Notes: generated by a model not told the origin, from the letters alone. 64,000 nt of DNA from Candidatus Krumholzibacteriota bacterium (GCA_029262065.1 JAJDAC010000053.1:19207-83206); one strand, 5' to 3'. Shown: positions 43,086 through 52,501, numbered from the stretch's first letter. Translations and numbers: made by a program.

Positions 43086-44066
43086 ATGACGCGACAACCC
43101 CTGCCGCGGGTTCACATCTCGTGGGTAGCCGTGGTAACCACGGCCGTGGCCCTGGCCGCCATCTCAACCGCCACCGCCTGGGGCGAATGCCTAGACGCCC
43201 CCACCTCGCCCATTGTTTCCATCCCGATCGAACTACACCCCGGCGGGCACTGGACGGCCCAGGTGTGCGTGGAAGGCGACGGACCCTACACGTTCATATT
43301 GGACACGGCCGCGGGGGCCAACGCCATCTATCCCCGCTTGGTCGACGCGGCCGATCTGAAAGCAATTCCCGGTGGACTGGGTCAGGTGAACGGCGCCAGC
43401 GGCACCACGATGGTGCGCATGTTCCGACTCGATTCGCTGTCCATGGGCGGCATTGAACAGGTGAACGTAGTTGTGCCGCTGTTGCGATCCACGGAGGCCG
43501 ACGACTTCGAGCCCGCCGTACATGGCATTCTGGGCGCGCCGTTCCTGCGCCGGTTCAGGGTGGAGATAGACTTCGTCGAGCGCATGCTCACGTTGTCGCC
43601 GCCGGACTCGGACCGGTTGCCGGAGCAAGCGCTCGACTTCGAGACCGCCGCCGGCTCCTTCATCCAACTATCGGTGCTGTTGAACGGCGAGCCGGTAGCC
43701 GCCGTGCTCGACACGGGCGCCCGCCGCACGGCCATGAACTGGGCCGCCGCCCGGCTGGCCGGGGTGACCGAGGAGTCGCACGGATTTCTTCCCTCCGAGG
43801 ACGTACGTGGTGCCACGCCCCACGCCACCGCCAGCGTGAAATACCAGTTCGATTCGCTCCAGGGCGTCGGTTCGCAGTGGGCCGACCCCATCCTGGATAT
43901 CTCGGATCTCCCTGTGTTTGAATCACTTGGCATGAATGACGGGGCGGCCATGATCATGGGATTGGACCTGTTTGAGGGCCATCGCCTGTGCATCGACTAC
44001 GCCCGGACCCAGGTCATGCTCGAGCGACTGGAACCAGCCCTGAGCACTCCCTCAAGTAGGCCCTGA
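43086..44066 (+). CDS. Exported retropepsin-like aspartic protease with duplicated domain
   Basis: A 326-residue protein with a signal peptide (ISWVAVVTTAVALAAISTAT). Two retropepsin units are present: the first with the catalytic Asp73 in YTFILDTAAGANAI and the flap-following ILGAPFLRRFRVEIDFVERML, the second with Asp209 in VAAVLDTGARRTAMNW and IMGLDLFEGHRLCIDYAR. A tandem arrangement of this kind gives a monomeric pepsin-like enzyme. Substrate unknown; export suggests the periplasm or outside of the cell. Confidence 0.85.
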   Translation: MTRQPLPRVHISWVAVVTTAVALAAISTATAWGECLDAPTSPIVSIPIELHPGGHWTAQVCVEGDGPYTFILDTAAGANAIYPRLVDAADLKAIPGGLGQVNGASGTTMVRMFRLDSLSMGGIEQVNVVVPLLRSTEADDFEPAVHGILGAPFLRRFRVEIDFVERMLTLSPPDSDRLPEQALDFETAAGSFIQLSVLLNGEPVAAVLDTGARRTAMNWAAARLAGVTEESHGFLPSEDVRGATPHATASVKYQFDSLQGVGSQWADPILDISDLPVFESLGMNDGAAMIMGLDLFEGHRLCIDYARTQVMLERLEPALSTPSSRP

Positions 44067-44261
44067 GTAGGCCCTGATCCTTCTCCTGGGTCACAACACC
44101 CCCCAGACCGCGACCTGTTTCGTGAAAGCCACAAAACTCGGCTCTATTCCCGACCAGAAGGATCTTCGCGGTGAATCGTCTTCGTGCGTTGAAAAACTAC
44201 CCCGGGCTGCCTAGGCTCGGGCAAAACAAGGCCCCAGGTCGATCGCGAAAGGACTCCCTCG

Positions 44262-44807
44262 TTGAGCACGCAGCTGGATTGGACAGGATGTCGTGCGTTC
44301 ATGCGCATGCGTCTGACCCAACAGATGAACAACGAGGAGCCCGATCAGCTGGACGATCTGCTCCAGGAAGCCTCGGTAAGGTTGCTGCGCGCGGTGCGCA
44401 AGACCAGGCCGGACGACCTGGAAGCGCTGATGGCTACCATCACTCGACGCACGTGGACCGACTATCTGCGTCGGAAGATCACGGGCCGGAAGTACTTCGC
44501 TCCGGTAAGCGAAGACGGCCCGCCCGATGCGGCCGACCCCAGCAGCATGCCCGGCGACGATCTGGGCGAGCTACGCGATCGGTTGGAGTTGATGGTGCAG
44601 GAACTGTTCGACGAGCAAGGTCACGAAGATTGCCGACGCCTGGCAATCGCGTACTTCGACTCGCGCGACTGGCAGGAAGTTTCCGAGGAGTGGCAGTTGA
44701 GTTACGCGGCCGTGCGCAAGCGCTGGTCGCGATGCCTGGGGGTGGTACGAGACGCTCTCTCGTCCGACCCCGACTACGGGCACCTTATTTCTGGAACTCA
44801 GGCCTGA
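44262..44807 (+). CDS. Sigma-70 family (ECF-like) RNA polymerase sigma factor
   Basis: A 181-residue protein from TTG 44262, with AAAGGA eight bases before. Region 2-like LDDLLQEASVRLLRAVRKT and ALMATITRRTWTDYLRRKI are visible, and a region 4-like HTH VSEEWQLSYAAVRKRWSRCL. It is more divergent than the two other ECF factors. The following gene encodes a membrane anti-sigma factor 18 bases downstream, supporting the call. Confidence 0.8.
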   Translation: MSTQLDWTGCRAFMRMRLTQQMNNEEPDQLDDLLQEASVRLLRAVRKTRPDDLEALMATITRRTWTDYLRRKITGRKYFAPVSEDGPPDAADPSSMPGDDLGELRDRLELMVQELFDEQGHEDCRRLAIAYFDSRDWQEVSEEWQLSYAAVRKRWSRCLGVVRDALSSDPDYGHLISGTQA

Positions 44808-44825
44808 GCGAAGAGGGAGCTCGCC

Positions 44826-45680
44826 ATGAATGCCGCTGACCTTTCCCACGAGACGTTTCGCCATCGCATGCTTGCGTTCTCGTTGGGGTGGCTGGAAGAA
44901 CCACAGGAAGAAATCTTCCGCCAGCACCGAGATTCCTGTTCGTCGTGTCGACAGGAATGGGACGACTACAACCAGAACGAACATGAAACCGGCAAGCGCC
45001 ACCTGCCGGCGGCCATGATCGCAAGGTGGCCGCGCGCCACCGAGTCGTTGCGGGGAATCGAGCGCCGCGCCGTGGCCAAACACCTGGCGCGCTGCGACAA
45101 CTGTCGCGACGACCTGATGACCATGGGGCACGAGCCCAGCCTGAGTTACGAAGGCACGCCGCAGTCGAAACAAGGGCCGGAGCTTGGTGTCCGGCACCAG
45201 GAAACGGTTGAGATCAAGCAGGGCACTTCGTGGTCGGCCCGGATCGCCGACTGGATGGGCGGAGGATTCGTCGGCGCGGCGGTGGCGGCCAGTCTGGTGT
45301 TTCTGGTGGTACGCGCGCCCGGGCCCGGGACCGACGGACCTACGGTCAATGACGGTCCCACGGGTTCGGTGGTGCCGTGGGTGGCACCGTCCACGGTTCG
45401 CGGCGACGACAACGCGCTGCAATTGACCCCCGGAGCTACGCGTGTGAGCGTTCCCGTGGCCGTTCCGCTGAGCCTCGACCTGTCGCAGGCGGCCACGCTG
45501 CGCATCGTGAACGACGCCGACGTGGAACTCATGAATGTTTCGGTCGCCCCTGAAGACCTGGAAAAGAGTACGCTGGTACTGTTGTTGGAGGATCCCAAGG
45601 GACTCGCGGCCGGGCGCTACCAGGTGACGTTCACCCAGGGCGACCAGTCGGAATCCTCCGCGTTCTTGCTGCGCAACTAG
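44826..45680 (+). CDS. Anti-sigma factor with two zinc-finger motifs
   Basis: A 284-residue membrane protein. Two zf-HC2 type motifs are seen: HRDSCSSCRQEWDD near residue 34 and HLARCDNCRDDLMT near residue 88. One transmembrane helix (GFVGAAVAASLVFLVVRAP) precedes a periplasmic beta-sandwich of about 120 residues (LQLTPGATRVSVPVAVPLSL, GRYQVTFTQGDQSESSAFLL). The double finger is unusual and suggests a duplicated sigma-binding domain. Directly follows the sigma gene. Confidence 0.85.
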   Translation: MNAADLSHETFRHRMLAFSLGWLEEPQEEIFRQHRDSCSSCRQEWDDYNQNEHETGKRHLPAAMIARWPRATESLRGIERRAVAKHLARCDNCRDDLMTMGHEPSLSYEGTPQSKQGPELGVRHQETVEIKQGTSWSARIADWMGGGFVGAAVAASLVFLVVRAPGPGTDGPTVNDGPTGSVVPWVAPSTVRGDDNALQLTPGATRVSVPVAVPLSLDLSQAATLRIVNDADVELMNVSVAPEDLEKSTLVLLLEDPKGLAAGRYQVTFTQGDQSESSAFLLRN

Positions 45681-45701
45681 TTTTCCGAGGAAGCCCATTT
45701 G

Positions 45702-46523
45702 ATGCACCGGACTGTCTGCAGCGTTGCCACGCTGACTTTGCTCATTGGTTTGACCGCAACCACTACCGTTACCGATACCTTCGCCCAGTCCTTCGGACAG
45801 ATCACACGCACGCCGATTGCCAACAAGCTGAGCCTGTTGTCGGTGGGCGAAGCCGTGAACGGCGCCTTCGTGGGCAACATGGTGTTGCTGGAAGATTCCG
45901 GCGAAGCGCTGCTCATTGACACCGGCGTGCCGCAGATCGCCAACGATCTATTGGTCGGGCTGCGCGATTCGGGCTTTACGCTCAGCTGGGTCGTGAACAC
46001 GCACCATCACCTGGATCATATCGGCGGCAACGACGCGGTCATGACGCTGGGCGCGGGGGTGCTGGACCCGCAGGAGTCGCGCACGGTCACCGTGGGCGAA
46101 AGCAAGGTCGTGGTTCAGAAGCTTCCCGCCGGACATTCCGAAAGCGACTACCTCGTGCACTTTCCCCAGCAGGATGTGCTGGTGGTGGGTGACGTGTTCG
46201 TGCCCGATCAGTATCCGTTTGTAGATTTGAGTCGTGGCGGCACGGTGGGCAATCTTCTGGAGGCGATCGATGTGGCGCTGGCGCTGGCTGGCCCTGACAC
46301 GAAGATCGTGCCGGGACACGGCGAGATCACCGGGCGCGCGAAGCTGCAGGAGCTGCGCACGATCATCGCCGAGAGCCTGGAGTCGGTGGGCAATCTGAAG
46401 AAGCAGAAGCTGACCGAGGAAGAAGTCATGCGCATGCAGCCGACGCGGAAGTACGATGCGGTTTGGGGCCGCGGGTTCGTGGGGCCGGTGGCGTGGGTGC
46501 GGCAGGTCTATCGGTCGTTGTGA
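45702..46523 (+). CDS. Exported MBL-fold metallohydrolase
   Basis: A 273-residue protein with signal peptide (TVCSVATLTLLIGLTATTTV). The metallo-beta-lactamase motif THHHLDHIGGND (around residues 100-111) is followed by the metal ligands in PAGHSESDYLVH, VLVVGDVFVP and KIVPGHGEIT. Members hydrolyse esters, lactones or thioesters; without further markers the substrate is unknown. ATG 45702 is preferred over a TTG just before it. It converges with the glycosidase-like gene with a 16-base overlap. Confidence 0.88.
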   Translation: MHRTVCSVATLTLLIGLTATTTVTDTFAQSFGQITRTPIANKLSLLSVGEAVNGAFVGNMVLLEDSGEALLIDTGVPQIANDLLVGLRDSGFTLSWVVNTHHHLDHIGGNDAVMTLGAGVLDPQESRTVTVGESKVVVQKLPAGHSESDYLVHFPQQDVLVVGDVFVPDQYPFVDLSRGGTVGNLLEAIDVALALAGPDTKIVPGHGEITGRAKLQELRTIIAESLESVGNLKKQKLTEEEVMRMQPTRKYDAVWGRGFVGPVAWVRQVYRSL

Positions 46524-48286
46524 GCTGGAACAAGGCGGTTTTTCCTTACCGCTCGTCGTACCTCGCGGCCATCTTTTCCTGCTGACATCGGAATACCCGC
46601 GATGAGCTTGTGGCCCAGCATCAAGTGGCCAAGGTCAGCGTCCCAAACTCCGTACATGGAATCGGGATCCACCGTGAACCACTCGGGCCGGCGATTGATT
46701 CGGAGCCAGTCTTCGGGCATCGACATAGTGGTCCGGTGACGCGGCGCGTCGAAGTAGAGGGTTCCCTCCCAGGTGGAATCGGCACTCACGCTCAGGTATA
46801 GCCAATCGTCGCGTTGTACGGCCCCAACCGCAAGGTCCTGACGCCACGGTCGCGCAATGACTCCCATCGACTTCCACTGCGCGTACATGAGTGTGGTGCG
46901 CGCGAAGTTTCCGTCCCCGTACCACCCCTCGACCATGCCGTCGTCTTTCTGCACGCTCCACATGCGATCGATCTCGCTGTCGATCCAGGCCACGAACTCG
47001 GGAGAGTCCGCGCGGTCCACGAACATCAACGCGCTTTCGATCGCATCGGCGTAGCCGTCGGCGGTTCCCATTTCCGGGTCGGCTGGCGCCCAGCGCGACG
47101 GCGTTTCCCAGCGATGGGCAACGTACCGCGGCAGGTTCTTCAGCAGCTTCTGCTCGGCCTTCCTGTAGCGGCGTGTGCCGTCGACGCCGTGCACCATGGA
47201 GTAGGCGCTCAGGAGGTAGCCCCAGGTATCGACGATCTGGGTGGAGTGATCGTCGTCCTGCGTGTCGAACTCGTCGTAGAACATGCCGTACTCGTTGCGG
47301 CCCTGGTCGAGGATGTCGTCGAGCAGGTCGTGCATGGGGTCGCGGTAGGAATCGAGTTTCCGGGGGCGCACGTGTGCGAGCGTGGCGTACAACTCGGCCA
47401 GCCCCGCAACGATCTCGCCGCCGTGGTCGCGCAGGCGCACCTGTCGCTCGTGGCGTGACGGGTGGAACTCGGCCAGCAGGTACAGATCGCCCAGGCGGAT
47501 GCTCCACTCCAGGTATTTGTCCTGGCCTGTGAGCCAGTACAGGCGGTTCAGGACCTGTAGCAACTCACCGTTCACTTCGCGGTCGAGCGACACCACGTGG
47601 CCGAAGTCGGTGGCGATGTTGGCGCCCTCCCAGGTGGCATCGACGATCTCGACCAGGCGATCGCGCCAGGGGTCGGGTGGCTGGCTGTTGGGCTGGGCGT
47701 TGGGTTGGCCGTGGGGCTGGCCGTGGGGCCGGTCGTCAGCCAGGCCGTGGGGCCGGCCCATCCATTCCACGATGGTGAGTAGTCCGTCGCGCGCGTACTC
47801 CGATGCTTCGAAGATCACGCGGCCGGCGTTGGGGCGCACTTCGCAGATCGAATAGCCCGAGAAGCAGAACGACTCGGGAATCACGCTGCCGTCGCGACCA
47901 CACAGTCGGCGTTCGGCTTCCAGCATGGGCAGAAGATCGTTCTCGTAGCGGTCCTGATCCAGAAAGAACGCCGTGAGCACCAGGTAGGGAAAATTGTCGG
48001 CGGCGCAGTCGGCCACGCTCCAGCGGTTGGACTCGGGCATTCCATGGATGCTGCGTGGTAACAAACCCGAGCGCCGGTTTCTTTGGGCCAACCAGGCGTC
48101 GAGGTATTTGTGCGCACGCAGGTTGGCCTGGCGCGCGCGTTCACCGTTGGCCGCGGCCAGGATGTAGGGATCTTCGGAGGGCGGCTTGGGCTGGCACGCG
48201 ACAAGCGTCAGCACCATGCAAGGCAGCACCCAAAGCCAAGGCGTTCGGCGTTGAATGGTCTTGGCGATCACTCGTGGTCGACGCAT
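46508..48286 (-). CDS. Lipoprotein with (alpha/alpha)6-barrel, glycosidase-like
   Basis: A 592-residue protein with signal sequence ending TLVAC (lipobox). The body is an alpha-helical toroid with [37 protein letters not shown] and [22 protein letters not shown], the pattern of six-hairpin glycosidases and lyases, but no catalytic pair could be fixed. A proline/glycine/histidine tandem stretch ([21 protein letters not shown]) is an odd low-complexity insertion produced by a tandem DNA repeat. The start may instead be GTG 48271, which overlaps the pyrC stop as GTGA. Function unknown. Confidence 0.7.
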   Translation of the reverse strand: MRRPRVIAKTIQRRTPWLWVLPCMVLTLVACQPKPPSEDPYILAAANGERARQANLRAHKYLDAWLAQRNRRSGLLPRSIHGMPESNRWSVADCAADNFPYLVLTAFFLDQDRYENDLLPMLEAERRLCGRDGSVIPESFCFSGYSICEVRPNAGRVIFEASEYARDGLLTIVEWMGRPHGLADDRPHGQPHGQPNAQPNSQPPDPWRDRLVEIVDATWEGANIATDFGHVVSLDREVNGELLQVLNRLYWLTGQDKYLEWSIRLGDLYLLAEFHPSRHERQVRLRDHGGEIVAGLAELYATLAHVRPRKLDSYRDPMHDLLDDILDQGRNEYGMFYDEFDTQDDDHSTQIVDTWGYLLSAYSMVHGVDGTRRYRKAEQKLLKNLPRYVAHRWETPSRWAPADPEMGTADGYADAIESALMFVDRADSPEFVAWIDSEIDRMWSVQKDDGMVEGWYGDGNFARTTLMYAQWKSMGVIARPWRQDLAVGAVQRDDWLYLSVSADSTWEGTLYFDAPRHRTTMSMPEDWLRINRRPEWFTVDPDSMYGVWDADLGHLMLGHKLIAGIPMSAGKDGREVRRAVRKNRLVPAHNDR

Positions 48287-49308
48287 CGCCACGCGAGCGT
48301 CTCACCCGCCGCCAACGGCACGATGGTTTCCTTGCCGAACGGGTACACGTCGGGGACCGTCCAGGGCGATTTTTCCAGTGTAATGTTCTGCGTGTTCAGC
48401 GGCCGACCGTAGAAACGCGCGCCGTATTCGCTGGCGAATGCTTCGAGTTTGTCCATCGCCCCGGCCCGATCGAACGCCTCGGCGTACAATTCCATGGCCA
48501 CCGGCGCCGAGAAACAGCCCGCGCAGCCGCAGGCGTTTTCCTTGGTCGAGCGCGCGTGCGGCGCGCTGTCGGTACCCAGGAAGAAACTGGATTCGCCCGA
48601 CGTGGCGGCTTCTATCAACGCTTCGCGATCGCTCGCGCGCTTCAGCACCGGCAGGCAGTACAGGTGCGGTTTGACGCCGCCCACCAACAGATGGTTTCGA
48701 TCGAACAGCAAATGCTGCGGCGTAATGGTGGCCGCCACCGAGTCGCCGGCCGAGCGCACGAAGTTGACGGCGTCGCGCGTGGTAACGTGTTCCACCACGA
48801 CACGGAGCATCGGCCGCGTTCGCAGGAGCGGATCCAACACGCCGCTCACGAAGTTGGATTCGCGATCGAATACGTCCACGTGGCTCGCGGTCACCTCACC
48901 GTGCACCAGCAACGGAAACTGTTCTTCTTCCATGACGGCGAGAACGTCGTCGATGGCGGCCAACGACGTTACGCCGGCATCGCTGTTGGTCGTGGCGCCC
49001 GCGGGGTACAGCTTGGCCCCGATGATGGTGGCCTCGCCCGCCGCGCGACGGATGTCTTCGACCGAGGTTTTTTCGGTGAGGTACAGGGTCATAAGTGGTT
49101 CGAACTGCGCCCCGCCCGAGTTCGCCGCGGCGAGCACCCGCTCGCGATAGGCAAGCGCCTGGTCCACCGTAACCACGGGCGGCACCAGGTTGGGCATGAT
49201 GACCGCGCGCTGGAACTGGCGCGCGGTGTGTCGCACCACCGCGTTCAGGGCCGCGCCGTCGCGAACGTGCAAATGCCAATCATCGGGTTTGCGTAGAGAT
49301 AGGCGCAT
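48268..49308 (-). CDS. pyrC: Dihydroorotase (PyrC type)
   Basis: A 346-residue enzyme of pyrimidine biosynthesis that cyclises carbamoyl-aspartate to dihydroorotate. The zinc ligands sit in [10 protein letters not shown] (His12, His14), the bridging Lys in [16 protein letters not shown], then [12 protein letters not shown] and the catalytic Asp in [28 protein letters not shown] is also typical of the homodimeric class. ATG 49308 gives the family's N-terminus directly. The 3' end overlaps the downstream glycosidase-like gene. Confidence 0.93.
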   Translation of the reverse strand: MRLSLRKPDDWHLHVRDGAALNAVVRHTARQFQRAVIMPNLVPPVVTVDQALAYRERVLAAANSGGAQFEPLMTLYLTEKTSVEDIRRAAGEATIIGAKLYPAGATTNSDAGVTSLAAIDDVLAVMEEEQFPLLVHGEVTASHVDVFDRESNFVSGVLDPLLRTRPMLRVVVEHVTTRDAVNFVRSAGDSVAATITPQHLLFDRNHLLVGGVKPHLYCLPVLKRASDREALIEAATSGESSFFLGTDSAPHARSTKENACGCAGCFSAPVAMELYAEAFDRAGAMDKLEAFASEYGARFYGRPLNTQNITLEKSPWTVPDVYPFGKETIVPLAAGETLAWRCVDHE

Positions 49309-49408
49309 GCGTTCCTGCTTGGGCGTTCCTCTGAGACTCGTCCGGACCCAAAGCGGGCTCCTGTTCCTCACTGTACCCCAACGGTTCGCGCCGAGGGAGC
49401 AGATTCAC

Positions 49409-50161
49409 ATGGCTCGTGGTTTGCATGAAATAAGGATCGGAACAAGGAGAGCTGTGTCGAAGCACACGATCGAACAATGGGAACGCCTGGTTGACCGAGC
49501 CCTGCTGGGACAGGGAAAGGTCAGTCCCACCGATATGGCGGCCCTGCTCTCGGACCTGAAGCAAGCCCATGAAGAAGTCGAGCTGTTTCGCACGTCGGCC
49601 ACCGCTTTGGAACTTCGCCTGAGCGAAGCCGCCGCCGAGCTGGAAGAGGCCGAGACCCAACACACCATTCGCGAGCGCGAGCTCCAACGATCCATCGATC
49701 GGTACCGCGCCGCCACCAGTCTCATGCGCGGCAAGTTCGAGCCGATGCGCAACGAACTCATGCGCGAGGTTCGCCAGCACGTACTGCGTATGTCGCCCGA
49801 ACGGATCGAACAGCTCGCGCGCGAAACCTACCGCGAGTGGATGAAGGCGTACGGGCTGGAAGACTCGTGGGAAGTGGAGTCACCGGTGCGGCGCCGTGAC
49901 CTGGGCATTGTGATGGAGACGGTGCTGAAGATCCTGGAGCGCGAGCTGGGCCGGCCATACGTGAGTGAAAACGAGCCGGCGCCGCCCGCCGAGCAGCCAG
50001 CTGCGCCGAACACCGCGGCGCCCGCAGCACCGGCGCCACCCGCGCCACCCGCGCCACCGGCGACGCCGGCGACGCCGACCGCTACCGCGCCAACCGCACC
50101 TACAGCCGCGCCAGCAGTGGCACCCGCAAGCGGGCCGGTTCCCGGGTTCGCACCAGCCTGA
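49409..50161 (+). CDS. Coiled-coil protein with proline/alanine-rich tail
   Basis: A 250-residue protein; ATG 49409 has GGAG nine bases upstream, with GTG 49454 (AAGGAG close before it) as alternative. Residues about 35-115 form a coiled coil (LLSDLKQAHEEVELFRTSAT, LSEAAAELEEAETQHTIRER). A conserved-looking helical block follows (RMSPERIEQLARETYREWMK). The last 60 residues are low complexity Pro/Ala/Thr (PAPPAPPAPPATPATPTATA). No family recognised; possibly a scaffolding or surface-attached protein. Confidence 0.6.
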   Translation: MARGLHEIRIGTRRAVSKHTIEQWERLVDRALLGQGKVSPTDMAALLSDLKQAHEEVELFRTSATALELRLSEAAAELEEAETQHTIRERELQRSIDRYRAATSLMRGKFEPMRNELMREVRQHVLRMSPERIEQLARETYREWMKAYGLEDSWEVESPVRRRDLGIVMETVLKILERELGRPYVSENEPAPPAEQPAAPNTAAPAAPAPPAPPAPPATPATPTATAPTAPTAAPAVAPASGPVPGFAPA

Positions 50162-50261
50162 CCGCCCCCGGTCTCGCCAATCCAGTCGGTTCCAGGCGAT
50201 TCGCTCGCGTTTTGGGCGCAAATCGGAACCGATGGAACGAGTGTTGCAAGTGTGAACCCTC

Positions 50262-50603
50262 ATGTTCAGTTTCAATATCCGAAAAGTCGTGGAAGAGCAG
50301 GAAGCGAAGCTTCGCCATCCCCTCACGCGTGATCGCAGGGGCAAGGTCGAGCGTAAGGAGTACGCCGACGGCGAACACCGCATGTGCCTACAGGTGAACC
50401 GGCTGCCCGTGCCCGAGGGGGCCGACGTGCTTCTGGCCATCGAGGGCCAGGTGGTGGCAACCATCCCCACCCAAAACGGCCGCTGTCGGCTGGACCTCCG
50501 AAGCACCGACCCGGCCGAGGTGCCCCAGGCGCTGTGCGGCCAGCAGGCTCAGATCTATCACGAGGGTCAGCTGCTACTAGAAGGCGTGTTCTACCGGGAC
50601 TAG
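50262..50603 (+). CDS. Small protein of unknown function
   Basis: A 113-residue protein with a basic, helical N-terminus (VVEEQEAKLRHPLTRDRRGK) and a beta-rich C-terminus (VQLL-type strands: MCLQVNRLPVPEGADVLLAI, LCGQQAQIYHEGQLLLEGVF). It may be a small regulatory or metal-binding fold. No family recognised. Confidence 0.55.
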   Translation: MFSFNIRKVVEEQEAKLRHPLTRDRRGKVERKEYADGEHRMCLQVNRLPVPEGADVLLAIEGQVVATIPTQNGRCRLDLRSTDPAEVPQALCGQQAQIYHEGQLLLEGVFYRD

Positions 50604-50891
50604 TTGCGGCCTTTTGGCCAGCTAAGCCGGCCAAACCAGGCGCTGCTCGATAAACGACTACTGTATAATAGGTTACAGGCATCCTCGGCTCGAGAGACCC
50701 GGCCAGGGCCGCTCAGGAGTCCGAGGGGGTTGCCGAAACCCCCTACCGGTGTCATTCTATACGCTTCTGATTCCCGAAACGCCGAGACGTAGGCTCCTCG
50801 ATATCGAGAAATCGAGCCACGAAGCTTCGGCCCCACGACGAGCTGACGCAGCAAGCATGGTCAGCGGATTGAAATCCCAGGAGATTCGGCC
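50604..50891. promoter_or_regulatory. Leader region upstream of rpmG with TATAAT and hairpin
   Basis: The gap before the L33 gene contains a perfect -10-like hexamer TATAAT (50664-50669) and a stem GGGGGTT-gccg-AACCCCC near 50726. If transcription starts there the leader would be about 220 bases, longer than usual for a ribosomal protein gene, so regulation in the leader is possible. No tRNA was found in it. Confidence 0.45.
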
Positions 50892-51053
50892 ATGGCCAAG
50901 GCAGGAAATCGCGTGCAGGTGAAGCTGAAGAGCAGCGAAAGCCCGCATTGCTACTACACGACCAAGAACAAGCGCAACAACCCCGACCGCCTGGTTCTCA
51001 AGAAGTACGATCCCGTCGTACGCAAGAAGGTCGAGTACAAGGAAGCGCGGTAG
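50892..51053 (+). CDS. rpmG: 50S ribosomal protein L33
   Basis: A 53-residue protein that is easy to miss because of its length: [20 protein letters not shown] followed by [20 protein letters not shown] and the basic C-terminus [13 protein letters not shown]. This is the zinc-free form of L33, a component of the large ribosomal subunit near the E site. AGGAG lies eight bases before the ATG. It is not in a ribosomal protein cluster here. Confidence 0.93.
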   Translation: MAKAGNRVQVKLKSSESPHCYYTTKNKRNNPDRLVLKKYDPVVRKKVEYKEAR

Positions 51054-51087
51054 TCATCCACGGGTAACGCCCTCCAGCAACTCCGAC

Positions 51088-51163
51088 TGGATGGACGCTC
51101 GCAGTTCTGGGTGGACGCTCGCAGTTCTGGGTGGACGTTTGCAGTTGGATGGACGCTCGGAGT
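51088..51163. repeat. Tandem 18-20 bp repeat between rpmG and the VapBC locus
   Basis: Four imperfect units of TGGATGGACGCTCGCAGTTC follow each other. Too few and too irregular for CRISPR; likely slippage at the edge of the accessory region. Confidence 0.8.
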
Positions 51164-51199
51164 CGAGAGTGCCCACCAGGGTTGTCAGTACAACGCTAG

Positions 51200-51631
51200 C
51201 TACCACGGCAGCTTCACCCGCAGAAAATCGAAGCGCCGGAGACCGCGGTCCAGCGTGTACAACGTACGCACTCCGTTGGACCGTAATAGACACGCCAGAT
51301 AGGCATCGGGCACCAGGTTCCCTCTTATAGGATGGGTGCCAGCCGCCTCCTGGTACATTCCGAGAAACCCGTCGCCCTCGCTCAACATCTGCACCTGCGG
51401 CATCGCGCACAGAGCCTCGACGTTTCGCAGCGCCTCGTCATGTGCGAGCGGCGCGCGAAAAATCTTCGGGTGCGTCACGATGCGCAAGTACGCCATCAAC
51501 GTTGGCCACGCCAGGTACAACACTTCTTCGCTCGCCGCGCAGCTGTCCAGAAACTCGCGCGCGGCTGAGTGTTTCGAACTACTCGCATCGGACGCGTAGA
51601 TGAGCACGTTCGCGTCGAGTGCGTAGCTCAA
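51200..51631 (-). CDS. vapC: PIN domain toxin VapC
   Basis: A 143-residue PIN-domain ribonuclease. Catalytic acidic residues fit the fold: Asp6 in MSYALDANVLIYASD, Glu near LAWPTLMAYLRIVTHP, Asp in NLVPDAYLACLLRSNG and the last acidic position in TLYTLDRGLRRFDFLRV. VapC toxins cleave specific tRNA or rRNA sites to stop translation. Its start overlaps the vapB stop as ATGA, so the antitoxin is made first. Confidence 0.93.
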   Translation of the reverse strand: MSYALDANVLIYASDASSSKHSAAREFLDSCAASEEVLYLAWPTLMAYLRIVTHPKIFRAPLAHDEALRNVEALCAMPQVQMLSEGDGFLGMYQEAAGTHPIRGNLVPDAYLACLLRSNGVRTLYTLDRGLRRFDFLRVKLPW

Positions 51632-51876
51632 TCGTCGATTCCCATCATGTCGTCCATCGCATCCTGCATAGCGTCCGAATCGGACAGTTCGTACCGCGCC
51701 CCCATCTCACGCACCGTCCACTCGAGAGCCGTCTTGGGCACCGCGCCCGATGCCCGCTGTCGCAAAGCCTGACCCAACAGCTCCGAAACCAGCTGGCCCA
51801 GGGACTTGTCTTCAACCCGTTGCAGTCGCTTGACTTGCTCCAGGATTGGATCGTCGATGTCGATCGTGGTCCGCAT
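51628..51876 (-). CDS. vapB: VapB-type ribbon-helix-helix antitoxin
   Basis: An 82-residue antitoxin. The N-terminal RTTIDIDDPILEQVKRLQRV is the beta-strand/helix start of a ribbon-helix-helix DNA-binding domain, and the acidic C-terminus (YELSDSDAMQDAMDDMMGID) is the toxin-wrapping region. It should bind VapC and repress its own promoter, which is readable directly upstream with almost no leader. Confidence 0.9.
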   Translation of the reverse strand: MRTTIDIDDPILEQVKRLQRVEDKSLGQLVSELLGQALRQRASGAVPKTALEWTVREMGARYELSDSDAMQDAMDDMMGIDD

Positions 51877-51885
51877 GATGTATAG

Positions 51886-51914
51886 ATGTTATTCTATTAC
51901 GCATCAGATGTCAA
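51886..51914 (-). promoter_or_regulatory. Sigma-70-type promoter of vapBC
   Basis: TTGACA, 17-base spacer, TAACAT, then nine bases to the vapB ATG. The match and spacing are close to consensus, and the short distance implies a nearly leaderless transcript. Confidence 0.75.
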
Positions 51915-51958
51915 ATCCCCAAACCGTACAACGCTACGCGCCGATCGGCTTGCCAGCG

Positions 51959-51987
51959 TTGCCACACCCCTACAACGTAAGTACACT
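51959..51987 (+). promoter_or_regulatory. Sigma-70-type promoter of brnTA
   Basis: TTGCCA, 17-base spacer, TACACT, then six bases to the brnT ATG. Repeated GTAAGT units flank the -10. Like vapBC this promoter leaves virtually no 5' leader. It is the divergent partner of the vapBC promoter, 45 bases away. Confidence 0.6.
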
Positions 51988-51993
51988 GTAAGT

Positions 51994-52293
51994 ATGGCAG
52001 AGTTGAAATTCGAGTGGGACGCGGACAAAGCGGCCAGCAACCTGCGGAAACACGGCGTCAGCTTCGAGGAGGCCGCCACTGTATTCGTGGACGAGAGCGC
52101 CATTATCATTCCGGATCCCGACCACTCGGTTGACGAGGAACGTTTCGTACTCCTTGGCCTCAGTTCCAATCTTCGGACACTTGTCGTCTGCCATTGTCTG
52201 CGTGAACGCGGTGACGTCATCCGGCTCATTTCAGCCAGGAAGGCTGACCGCTCAGAACGTGCCCAGTACAAGAAGGGCAACCACGATGCGTAA
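51994..52293 (+). CDS. brnT: BrnT-like toxin
   Basis: A 99-residue BrnT-type RelE-fold ribonuclease toxin. FEWDADKAASNLRKHGVSFE and EEAATVFVDESAIIIPDPDH plus RERGDVIRLISARKADRSER match the family. It arrests growth by cleaving RNA unless bound by BrnA, encoded immediately downstream with an eight-base overlap. Divergent from vapBC by about 118 bases. Confidence 0.9.
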   Translation: MAELKFEWDADKAASNLRKHGVSFEEAATVFVDESAIIIPDPDHSVDEERFVLLGLSSNLRTLVVCHCLRERGDVIRLISARKADRSERAQYKKGNHDA

Positions 52294-52501
52294 GAACTAT
52301 GACTTTTCCAAGGGCAAGAAGAATCCCTATGCCAAAGGACTGAAGAAGCAGGTCACGATCCGCCTGGACGCTCCCACCGTGGACTACTTCAAGGCGCTAG
52401 CCGAGGAGACGGGCATCCCGTACCAGACCCTCATCAACCTGTACCTCCGAGAGTGTGCCTTCAAGAACAAGCGGCCACGACTAGATTGGGTGAGCGCCTA
52501 G
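52286..52501 (+). CDS. brnA: BrnA-like antitoxin
   Basis: A 71-residue antitoxin. After a short basic N-terminus (MRKNYDFSKGKKNPYAKGLK) comes a ribbon-helix-helix domain: KQVTIRLDAPTVDYFKALAE, ETGIPYQTLINLYLRECA. It overlaps the brnT 3' end by eight bases and should repress the shared promoter together with BrnT. Confidence 0.88.
   Translation: MRKNYDFSKGKKNPYAKGLKKQVTIRLDAPTVDYFKALAEETGIPYQTLINLYLRECAFKNKRPRLDWVSA

Noticed and set aside
46508..46560. Terminator between the MBL and glycosidase-like genes
   Set aside because: A GCGGT/ACCGC stem is present but its T-run lies in the loop and not after the stem.
51088..51163. CRISPR array
   Set aside because: Repeat units are adjacent without spacers and only four imperfect copies; no cas genes.
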